A stretch of DNA of 64,000 nt, taken from NCBI GenBank assembly GCA_951640165.1, contig OX621263.1, positions 5,912,501-5,976,500 on the forward strand, read 5' to 3'. The notes beneath the pieces were generated by a model. That model saw nothing but the letters and a program-made list of their open reading frames with translations. It searched no databases and was not told where the DNA came from. Source of the stretch: Pseudoips prasinana. Taxonomy: Eukaryota; Arthropoda; Insecta; Lepidoptera; Nolidae. The first letter of the stretch is position 1, and every line of letters starts with the position of its first letter. The position numbers and the translations under genes were made by a program. Shown here piece after piece: positions 31,273-39,434 of this stretch.

Positions 31273-31626
31273 AGTAAGTAACACAAATTGATATATATTG
31301 TTTTTATTTATTTCACATTTTAAAATACATGATTAAAATAAGTATAGCATTCGTAAATTAAAATAGAATTAATCAATATTCATGACAAGTTACTTATCTA
31401 TTCTGTGGTCAAGTTCTAAATTGCACATAATATTATTAAATTATATTGTGTTACACTTTGTACAAGGGCGGTATGTCCGTTTGGGAACTGCAAACTCGCT
31501 ACAAGCACAAAAGAAAATTACACTCATACCGAACACATGCGGTACCTGTTGCAATTGACTCTATGACTAGGGTTACCATTATTGTTGAGAACTGATATGG
31601 GACTTATTAGTGGCAAATAAATAAAG

Positions 31627-31950
31627 GTAGTAACATGGTTGGTAGATGCTTGCCTTTCACCCCGCAGGTCATGGGTTCGATTCCCACCTTGGGGCTCTAC
31701 CGGCTAAGTCACCGAACATCGATTTCTTAAATGGCGTTCAAATAAATAATGGTTCAAATCACTTAATCAATCGTTAGATCGGCTTCCATGAGCACATGTG
31801 ACGTCATAAATGGTGCGGAATCGATTGTCAACGTTGAAGCCGATCTAACGATTGGTTAAGTCATTTTTAACCTTTATTTATTTGAACACCATTTAAGAAA
31901 TCGATGTTCGGCGACTTAGCCGGTAAAGCCCCAGGACCGATATTTTGGTT
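31627..31950 (+). repeat. Metulj-like SINE split by a palindromic MITE
   Basis: Head ACATGGTTGGTAGATGCTTG to GGTTCGATTCCCACC (31690), then the MITE. The SINE resumes at AGGACCGATATTTT (31933). Right after it a second SINE head begins. Confidence 0.75.
31691..31932. mobile_element. MITE family G (GGGGCTCTACCGG ends), copy 1
   Basis: GGGGCTCTACCGGCTAAGTC at the left and its near-complement at the right. The arms run over 100 bp (TTCTTAAATGGCGTTCAAAT; CGTTAGATCGGCTTC) with a short loop around GACGTCATAAATGG. Copies 2 and 3 at 35592 and 61516. Confidence 0.85.
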
Positions 31951-32060
31951 GGTAGATGCATGCCTTTCACGCCGCAGGTCGTGCGTTCGATTCGATAGAT
32001 ATTTGTGTGCATGGACATGTCTGTTTGTCCTGAGTCTGGGTGTAATTATCTCAATAAGTA
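31946..32060 (+). repeat. Metulj-like SINE head and body
   Basis: TTGGTTGGTAGATGCATGCC, GCCGCAGGTCGTGCGTTCGA and TGTCCTGAGTCTGGGTGTAA. Confidence 0.7.
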
Positions 32061-32074
32061 TGTATTTTTCACTG

Positions 32075-32350
32075 GCAGTGAAAATGAGAGCTCTCAAAAC
32101 TATGTGTGGTGTGAATTTGAGGGACAGAGTACGAAATACTGATGTAAGAGTGCGTTGTGATGTGAAAGACGATATAGCCACAAATATCGAAAAAAGTATG
32201 CTGAGACGTTTTGAGGATTTGAATTTTTCAAGAAAGAACAGGTCAGAAATACCGAGCATGTATGAAGAATACAATGTCAGTAAACGAGGCAAAAGAGGTG
32301 TGCAAAGATCGTGACAAATGGAGATCCGTTGTCTCTGCCTCAGGCGTGAG
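32075..32350 (+). pseudogene. LINE R-A 3' coding end, deleted and frameshifted
   Basis: Encodes KMRALKTMCGVNLRDRVRNT and DVRVRCDVKDDIATNIEKSM, then passes into SRKNRSEIPSMYEEYNVSKR after a deletion. Compare SMCGVTLRERIQNTAVRECC at 46.5 kb. The stretch with WFGHLERM is missing, so an internal deletion is present. It ends at the family 3' words CGTGAGTCTATGTATG. Confidence 0.7.
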
Positions 32351-32753
32351 TCTATGTATGAATGTAAGTATGTATTTACATAAGATTTTATTATTATTAA
32401 AAACATTATTTACATAAAAATTACCTGTCCACAAGTTCAAGAAAACATTGCAAAAAAATTTAATTGATAAGTATTATTACACGGTTGACGATTTCTTGAA
32501 AGATAAAGTTTAACATCCACATTTTCTAATTTCGGTTCAATATTAAAATATATTTTACGTTTGCTCTTTCTTTGATTTATATACTGAACTTTGTGACATT
32601 ATTAAAATATTTTACTGTGAACATTAAAACTACTTTTGGAATTATTTTTATGTCTTACCATAGACAAAACATAGCGCACTACTGTATTTAACTTTAAGAT
32701 CTGGATTTTTTTGTGCCTATGTTTTACAAATAATAAATGATTGATTGATTGAT
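32351..32753. other. No recognisable feature
   Basis: AT-rich sequence of about 400 bases; TGATTGATTGAT near 32738. Confidence 0.4.
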
Positions 32754-32855
32754 AAGAAAAGTAGTAAGTAGTATAACAGTTATCTGGTTTCTGGTACAAG
32801 CTCTGCTTAGTTTGGGATCAGATGGCCGTGTGTAAATAATGTCCCAGGATATTAT
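32754..32855 (+). repeat. Metulj-like SINE tail
   Basis: AACAGTTATCTGGTTTCTGG, GATCAGATGGCCGTGTGTAA and ATGTCCCAGGATATTATT. Confidence 0.8.
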
Positions 32856-33307
32856 TATTATACGGGACGTGTTACCTAAATACGGTGACAGTCCCGTATA
32901 TACGGGAAGTATGGTCACCCTACCTATGACCCAGGGCTAGCGTTAATCTAGACCGCAGGTACGTGATTGATGACCCACTGGCCTGAGAAAGCTGAGGCTT
33001 GTATGCCCTAGAGTGGGGCACTCAGCCACTTAGTGTCAAGTCTTAGACAAATTATGTTGCACTGTAGTCTAATGTGGTTTGTATCAGACTTACTGTCTGT
33101 TTAAAAATTGAATGTGGGATCTTGAGCGACGTTTTTGAGATCCAGATTTTTATTACTTTTTTTTCAAAGACACCGCTTATCGTACTTTACAAATTTATAA
33201 TTGAAAAACAGAGACCAGACACAGAAACGGAAATTAAACTTGGGGCACAAACAACCTTACAAAAACAAACTGACAATCGTTATATATTATTGATTATTAT
33301 ATGAAAA
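32856..33307. other. No recognisable feature
   Basis: The 76-codon ORF at 33074-33304 has no visible domain. Confidence 0.4.
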
Positions 33308-33618
33308 TCTATACATATAATAAAATCGTAGGAAAGTCAAAACTGTACATTGAATTTTTTTTAAAGGATACTTGGGGCGTGGTTTACAATCGATCACGAA
33401 GCCAAAAATATGGTTTTTAGAATTGTTGTCTGTTTGTCTGTATGTATGTCCGAGCTAAACTCAAAAAGTACTGTATGGATTTACTTTAAATTTTGCATGA
33501 ATATAACTAAAAGGTCGGGTCAACATATAGGCTACATATTATCACGCTATCACCTACGGGGGAGGAGCTGTGATAATTTATAAAGTTTAACGCGGGTAAA
33601 ACAGCGGGGCACAGCTAG
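33308..33618 (+). mobile_element. Helitron, family 1, complete (311 bp)
   Basis: TCTATACATATAATAAAATC to the hairpin, GGCACAGCTAG; A before, T after. The hairpin has one change (ACAGCGG). Confidence 0.9.
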
Positions 33619-33859
33619 TATATAATAATTGTCAAGTATTTTAGTAATTTTTATTATACTTTGTCTATAGTGCACCTACCATATTATCTTTGCATCATGG
33701 TCGACTGGTATGGAATGCCTTTGGAATTAGGTAAGTACGCCTCTGTACAGTTTTGTGCAATCAGTTTAAATAAATAAAAATCCTCCTTCTTTTGAAGTCG
33801 TTATGAGCAAGAGAGAGGGATTAGCAAGATGAAATTTAATCGCTTCATCCAAATGTCAA

Positions 33860-34141
33860 GTTCGGTATTTTGACACTACCGTGCTATACATTTATGAAGT
33901 TGTTGTCTTCGTCAAAAACAACTTCTATATGTTTGGAATTTGTTTACACAGCGCTAGGCATAAAAATAAAATACGACATATACCCCACAAAAATACTGTT
34001 TATAATAAGAACTTCCTAGGTATGGCACCTAAAATATTTAATCAACTACCTAGACTTATTATACTGGAAAATAATAAAAGAAAATTTCAAAAAATGCTTC
34101 TCGAGTTTTTAATAAAAAAAAACCTACTACACAATAAATGA
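33860..34141 (+). pseudogene. LINE reverse transcriptase, C-terminal end, one frameshift
   Basis: Upstream ILTLPC is in one frame and YIYEVVVFVKNNFYMFGICL continues in another (shift near 33881). Then HSARHKNKIRHIPHKNTVYN, GMAPKIFNQLPRLI and KRKFQKMLLEFL. The ILTL..YIYE...F and P..FN.LP patterns are those of the jockey/CR1-like C-terminal domain. The RT core is absent. Confidence 0.75.
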
Positions 34142-34625
34142 ATATTTGTTGGACAAAAATGTACAAGCATAATACATATCATGTCAATATGTAGTAGCTC
34201 CGATTTGTGTATCAAATTAAATCCACTGTATTTATTTTTATGTGAGATATTTATATGGTATATGTATAAGAAAATATAATAAAAAAATTTTTGAGAATAC
34301 AAATTTGACATTTAAATTGTATATTAACCATATTAATAATTCTAAATTTAATAATAATTGGTCTAGAATTGTTTATTTTGTCTTATGTTATATCGCTTTG
34401 ACTGCTGTAATGTTTTAAATTTGCCAATTGTAATTTTAAATTTGTATCCGATTATATTATAGATTGAAATTTTATAAAATTTTACAAATGACATTTTATA
34501 AAATTTAAATTTTGTATAACCATTGCATGCCAACCATGGGAAGACCAATTCACTCACATCTTGAAATGTATTGTTTAAAATTTATGTCCCTATGTTCGAC
34601 AATGAATAAATGAATTATGAATCAA
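34142..34625 (+). repeat. LINE 3' UTR with (ATGAATA)n tail
   Basis: AT-rich UTR ending GACAATGAATAAATGAATTA. The tail style matches the LINE at 52.8 kb. Confidence 0.6.
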
Positions 34626-34640
34626 TATATAGTATATAGT

Positions 34641-34690
34641 ATAGTACAAGCTTTGCTTAGTTTGGGATCAGATGCCCGTGTGTGAATAAT
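34641..34690 (+). repeat. Metulj-like SINE tail
   Basis: AGTACAAGCTTTGCTTAGTT, GATCAGATGCCCGTGTGTGA. Confidence 0.75.
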
Positions 34691-34734
34691 GGAAAATAAA
34701 TCTACTTGTAATCATCATATAATGCGAAAGACGA

Positions 34735-34965
34735 TTACTGCTGGACAAAGTCCTCCCATAGAGATCTCTACAATTACAAATACAATTCCGCTTTTCCTGT
34801 CCAGCGGTTTCCACCGACCCTCACAAGATCATCAAATAAATAATCTTTATCTTTATCATCGGCCCATCTTGTAGAGGGCCTGCCCACTTGTGGTCGCCAC
34901 TTACAACCTTTCTGCCCCATCGGCTCGGTTTTACGAGGTATGTGCCCTGCCCACATCCACTGCCA
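34735..34965 (-). pseudogene. LINE R-B 3' coding end
   Basis: Reverse strand: MWAGHIPRKTEPMGQKGCKW, RPQVGRPSTRWADD, then after an insertion of KDKDYLF the words DDLVRVGGNRW. The W-GH-R and GRPSTRW-DDLV-V-G-RW pattern marks the C-terminus of an RTE-like LINE (family recognised from memory). Copies at 20.3, 23.4, 38.2, 48.2, 50.1 and 51.2 kb. Confidence 0.7.
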
Positions 34966-35194
34966 CTGCCAGGGTTATTTTAGAATTACAGTATTAAAAT
35001 AATTATATAATAATAAAGTTATTTATTAAAGTAACCAAATACTCAAAATTGTTAGTACTACATAAGACATGTTAGTAAAATATAGCTAAGATTTGGTTCA
35101 GTGGAATACATGCCTCACTGATGCCCCATTCTGTGAGAAAGAGTGCATGCAGCAGTGATTCATGTATAGGCAGTCAAATCTGCCTGCGATCCAA
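34966..35194. other. No recognisable feature
   Basis: Mixed AT-rich sequence without matches in the window. Confidence 0.35.
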
Positions 35195-35345
35195 AGATTC
35201 AAATTAATTTATTCCATAAAAATGTTATATTTGTGTGGAATCGTCAATATTTTTTACCCTACCGTGCAGTGCATGACGTGGCCGCTACTGAGAAATACTG
35301 CCAGAAAACTCTGTAGGAATCCTTTTTTAAAATATTTATTTCTTA
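35195..35345 (+). repeat. Coding-like repeat K, forward copy
   Basis: Words CCGTGCAGTGCATGACGTGG and CTGCCAGAAAACTCTGTAGG; encodes LRNTARKLCRNPF. The reverse copy at 38336-38485 encodes LLSNTARKLCRNPFK, so the reading frame is shared. Probably a LINE C-terminus, but not recognised. Confidence 0.55.
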
Positions 35346-35591
35346 CTTAAAATTTCATTGTATTTAAATGTGTTAATTTAGAGCGACTCAATCCCAAGCT
35401 GTTTTGTCACTTAAATAATCAGAAGTTTTGTAGTAAGCTCTGCTACACAATTATGTAGTTGTTAGTTTTGTAGTAAGCCCTATTACACGATCATGGCCAG
35501 AATGCTGTTAGAGTGGCCACGAATCCTGCTCACCAGGGATGCACACCGTTTGCGCATTGTGGCGTAGAAACAGTCCACTCTAGCTTCAGCT

Positions 35592-35831
35592 GGGGCTCTA
35601 CCGGCTAACTCGCCGAACATCGTTTTCGTGAATGGCGTTCAAATAAATAAAGGTTAAAATTCACTTAATCAATCGTTAAATCGGCTTCCATGAGCACATA
35701 TGACGTAATAAATGGTCCGGAATCGATTGTCAACTATGAAGCCGATTTAACAATTGATTAAATAATTTTTAACCTTTATTTATTTGAACGCCATTCACGA
35801 AAACGTTCGGTGACTTAGCCGGTAGCGCCCC
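35592..35831. mobile_element. MITE family G, copy 2
   Basis: GGGGCTCTACCGGCTAACTC at left and the complement to GGTAGCGCCCC at right, same core words as copy 1. Confidence 0.85.
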
Positions 35832-36111
35832 TGATGCATGTTTGCTGAAGCCAGAATGTTAAAATCTAAGATTGCGATAATATGTTTTCTTGTTATTTAC
35901 TGTGTGAATGCATATGGGAATAGAAATTACAATGGATGTGTATATAATAATGCGTTGGATTTAATAAGCAATCTTGCGAACTTACTTTTATAACTTAATC
36001 ATGAAGATATATGTATGTCGGTGCCTAAGTAACGCGTCAATTAAATACTGTGAGATACTTAAGGCCTAGAATTCAGGTGCAGCTATCTCTCTCGTATTGT
36101 AAATGTGAAAA
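35832..36111. other. No recognisable feature
   Basis: About 280 AT-rich bases. Confidence 0.35.
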
Positions 36112-36296
36112 TCCTACTAATATTATAAATGCGAAAGGTTGTGATTGTGTGAGTGTGTATGTTTGTTACTTCTTCACGTTTAAACGGCTGGAGAGATTTT
36201 AATAAAATTTCGTATGGAGTTAGCTGACATCCTGGATTAACATATAGGCTATAATTTATAAAGTTTAACGCGGGTAAAACCTCGGGGCGCAGCTAA
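36112..36296 (+). mobile_element. Helitron, family 2 (185 bp)
   Basis: TCCTACTAATATTATAAATG after A, body TTCACGTTTAAACGGCTGGA, end GCGGGTAAAACCTCGGGGCG...CTAA before T. Confidence 0.85.
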
Positions 36297-36793
36297 TATT
36301 ATAAATGCGAAAGTTTGTTACTGTGTGAGTGTGTATGTTTGTTACTTCTTCACGTCTAAACGGCTGGAGCTATTTTAATAAAATTTGGTATGGAGTTAGC
36401 TGACACCCTGGATTAACACATAGGCTATCTATACATATAATAAAATCGTAGAAAAGTCAAAACTGTACATTGAATATTTTTTTAAAAGGATACTTGGGCC
36501 GTGATCTACAGTCGATGTCGAAGCCAAAAATATAGTTTTTAGAATTTTTGTATATTTGTCTGTTTGTCTGTATGTATGTCCGGGCTAAACTCAGAAAGTA
36601 GTGCATGGATTTACTTCAAATTTTGCATGAATATTACTAAGAGGTCGGGTCAACATATAGGCAACATATTATCACGCGATCGCCTACGGGGGAGGAGCTG
36701 TGATAATTAATAAAGTTTAACGCGGATGAAACCGCGGGGCACAGCTAGTAATTTATAAATTTTAATGCCGGCAAAACCGCGGGGCTCAGCTAG
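36293..36793 (+). mobile_element. Second family-2 Helitron, joined head-to-tail, split by a family-1 Helitron
   Basis: CTAATATTATAAATGCG begins in the end of the first copy, so the two share the CTAAT junction. The body runs to ACATAGGCTA (36427) and resumes at TAATTTATAAATTTTAATGC (36749), ending GGGGCTCAGCTAG. Confidence 0.88.
36428..36748 (+). mobile_element. Helitron, family 1, complete, nested (321 bp)
   Basis: TCTATACATATAATAAAATC to GCACAGCTAG. Removing it restores the host Helitron exactly. Confidence 0.95.
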
Positions 36794-36889
36794 TATGTTA
36801 TAATCTCCGAGTAGACAGAGCTATATTATTTTTAAAACTGACGTGAGGAACTAACATAATGATAGAAGGTCAGTTCGAGACGGGACGCG

Positions 36890-36985
36890 ACGTCGTGCGG
36901 GTCGCATTTGCCCTGAAGATGACTTCCTGAAGAAGTTGAAACATTTGGCCGAATCCAACATATATAATTAATTACGTGAGTTACC
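36890..36985 (+). repeat. Short repeat P (CTGAAGATGAC ... GGCCGAAT)
   Basis: CCCTGAAGATGACTTCCTGA, TTGAAACATTTGGCCGAATC and TTAATTACGTGAGTTACC. A related copy is at 61935-62010. The GAAGATGA/GAAAC...CCGAA layout recalls untranslated ends of Penelope-type elements; weak. Confidence 0.4.
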
Positions 36986-37214
36986 CGTTAATATCTTTCA
37001 TTATATAGGCATAGTTATTTTGATACTTGCGACATTTTTTTCAAGTGTGCACTCACAGATCCATTTTCTAGGCATTTCATTACCAAGGGCGAGCCAAAAA
37101 CAGCTTGACTAATAAGTCGATCTTACTAAGTTCTTACTTTGCCATGTTTGCAGCTATCATCTGATTTTTACCTGAAAAGAAATAGAAACAGATAATTATT
37201 TATGAACCAAGAGG

Positions 37215-37495
37215 GTTTTTTTTTTTATATCTGAGGGCGACAATCGAGCAAGTGGGTCACGTGATAGTAAGTGATCACCGCCGCCCATGGACACTCGCAA
37301 CACCAGAGGTGTCACGGGTGCGTTGCCGGCCTTTAAAAGTCAGCAAACAAGTGTTGCTGACCCTTCCCCCCACCCCAATAAGCTCTGTCGACCTTACTCA
37401 CACTGAAACACGACATTAAAATTATTAATGTTATTATTAAGGAGTATCTTCTGTAAGGTGTAGGTACTTCCCCGTTAGTTTACAAACATATGATT
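37215..37495 (+). repeat. Repeat G2 (GATCACCGCCGCCCATGGAC family)
   Basis: GATCACCGCCGCCCATGGAC, CTCGCAACACCAGAGG, TGCGTTGCCGGCCTTTAAA and GTGTAGGTACTTCCCC. Also at 49290 (+) and 56940 (-). A widespread lepidopteran repeat from memory; class unknown. Confidence 0.75.
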
Positions 37496-37499
37496 GATG

Positions 37500-37640
37500 G
37501 ACATAAAGTAGATCCAGACTCAGAACAACTATTTATGGTTCACACAAACAGTTGTCCTGCGCGGGATTCGAACCCGGGACACGAAGCGGCGAGGCGACTA
37601 TCTTAGGCGCTGCGCCACACGTGCAGTCGAAAGTGTAAAT
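37500..37640 (-). repeat. tRNA-headed SINE (second family), good copy
   Basis: Reverse strand: GACTGCACGTGTGGCGCAGC, box B GGTTCGAATCCCGCGC, then GACAACTGTTTGTGTGAACC and CTGAGTCTGGATC. Confidence 0.75.
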
Positions 37641-37735
37641 GTCCCATTGAGTACCTATGTTTCGCCGGAGCGTCTCAACAGGGCCAAGTTGAAACCGGTA
37701 TAAGAGACCCATAAATTATTTGGGTTACCTTTTGG
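37641..37735 (+). repeat. LINE Y 3' UTR fragment
   Basis: GTTTCGCCGGAGCGTCTCAA and AAGTTGAAACCGGTATAAGA are the complement of the UTR words at 8110-8160. Confidence 0.5.
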
Positions 37736-38139
37736 ATTTAAACTTATTATTTTCAAAGTAGATAAAGCCTAAAGTTTTTTACCTTCTAGCAATTAATCGT
37801 AATACTAAGAAATTATCTAGTAGGTACTACTAAAGAAAAAGTTGCCAGACAAAAGAACTCCACAAATTACGGGAAAAACTTGTTGCAATTAAAGTAATTG
37901 CTCCATTTAAGTGTTGAAGATAGCAAAACTGGGGCATTGATGCTAGCTTTTAGGGGTAAGTAGTTAATTGTTTAGGTTCAAATTAGTACCTCCTTGTCTT
38001 TGCTCCATTTTTTATTGCAAATAAAAAAAAACTCTCTACATACTTTGGGGTGTAGTCTGTACAAGTGCTTGGAATTGAGTTGTTCTAGGTCAGCACATAT
38101 AATAAAAATTTAGTTTCAAGTAAATTTTATTTCCACTAT
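37736..38139. other. No recognisable feature
   Basis: AT-rich sequence of about 400 bases. Confidence 0.4.
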
Positions 38140-38335
38140 TGCCGGTCTTGCGTTATTCGTATCCAGCAGTTTCCAGCGACCCGCACTAGATCATCGGTCC
38201 ATCTTGTAACGGGCCTGCCCACGCTGCGTTTACCGGTTCGTGGTCGCCACTCGAGAATCCGTTGAGATCTTTGGTGGAGGCCTTAGTCCAGCAGTGGACG
38301 TCATTCAGCTGATATGATATATGATGATGAAATTT
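38140..38335. repeat. LINE R-B 3' end with inverted 5' part
   Basis: 38140-38270 is reverse (CTAGATCATCGGTCCATCTT), then 38271-38335 is forward (GGAGGCCTTAGTCCAGCAGT to ATATGATGATG). Confidence 0.75.
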
Positions 38336-38485
38336 TATTTTAAAAGGATTCCTACAGAGTTTTCTGGCAGTGTTGCTCAGTAGCTGCACGTCATGCAATG
38401 CACGGTAGGTTAAAAACATGACGTATTGACGAATTTTACATAAATGTAAATTTTTTAATGGAATGAAAGAATTTAATTTTAAATA
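38336..38485 (-). repeat. Coding-like repeat K, reverse copy
   Basis: Complement of 35195-35345 (GGATTCCTACAGAGTTTTCT, CGTCATGCAATGCACGGTAG). Confidence 0.6.
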
Positions 38486-38577
38486 ATAATGTTAAAAGGT
38501 TGCAAGGAGACTAAAATAATACTATGACCATCATAGTACTCTATTTTTAATTGGAATAAATAAATGAAATGAAACAA

Positions 38578-38925
38578 ATACATCAGTATTTCATGTTCTG
38601 TCTCTCAAAGTTACACCACGCATACTTCTTAGAGCTCTCATTTTAACAGCATTTATTCTATTTTCATTAATTTTCTGCATATTTTCATTTTCATACATAA
38701 AAATTGGCACTACCACTCAATCGTGCACGGCCATTAGCCTTTTTTGAGACTAACCGACTACTCATAAAGGCGTGTAGTGCCCCATTCGCTGTTCCCTAAA
38801 CCGGCGAGCATGTATGGGAATATAATGACAGTAATCGAGGCGAAAGAGTTGTACAAAGATCGTGACGAATGGAAATCCATTGTCTCTACCAACCCCACTG
38901 GGAAATAGGTGTTTATGTATGTATG
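38578..38925. repeat. LINE R-A 3' end with inverted 5' part
   Basis: 38578-38760 is reverse (CTCAAAGTTACACCACGCAT; encodes MRGVTLRDRT on the minus strand). 38805-38925 is forward (CGAGCATGTATGGGAATATA to GAAATAGGTGTTTATG). Confidence 0.75.
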
Positions 38926-38961
38926 TACTTAATTATTCGATGAAAAATACCTATATATTTT

Positions 38962-39168
38962 TGAAGTTATACTTCTTTTGGCGCGATGGAGAAAAATGAT
39001 CAGAGTGAATTTTTACGATGCGCGCGCACACCGACACCAAAAAATTTAACAGCATGAAGTTAGTTCTAGGTGGTGTGAGAGTGAATTTTTACGATGCGCG
39101 CGCATCGTAAAAATAACAGCATGACGTTAGTTCTAGGTGGTATGAAATATTAAGAAGTATAACTTCTA
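38962..39168. mobile_element. Small MITE with GAAGTTATACTTCTT ends
   Basis: GAAGTTATACTTCTTTTGGC at left and complementary AAGAAGTATAACTTC at right. Inside, a 70-bp word set (GTGAATTTTTACGATGCGCG, GTTAGTTCTAGGTGGT) is repeated. The second repeat contains the perfect palindrome TTTTTACGATGCGCGC/GCATCGTAAAAA. Confidence 0.75.
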
Positions 39169-39242
39169 ACGCGTGTATATAAGTACACACAAGTTTTTTT
39201 AAGTTATTTTCAAGACAGTTGCCATAAAGATGAAGTCACCTT

Positions 39243-39430
39243 TCACCGGTCCGTAAGCAATCCGTGAGGTTAAGCAACTAGGCTCGCGGTCAATCCATAG
39301 ATGGGTGACCACCAAAGTGGTTTAATCTCTGAGCGTCTCCAGTCCGGACAACAGTCGTTAAGCAATGTCGGAGGCTTACTGTGCGAAATAACTCAGACAC
39401 TAGGGTAACCTCTGTCCATACGATAAGTAA
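39243..39430 (+). repeat. 5S rRNA-headed SINE
   Basis: CACCGGTCCGTAAGCAATCC, GAGGTTAAGCAACTAGGCTC, CCATAGATGGGTGACC and CCATACGATAAGTAATA. Confidence 0.8.
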
Positions 39431-39434
39431 TATA

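Noticed and set aside
31867..32406. 179-codon reverse ORF
   Set aside because: It runs through a MITE, a SINE head and an R-A LINE end in the wrong orientation, so it is a chance composite.
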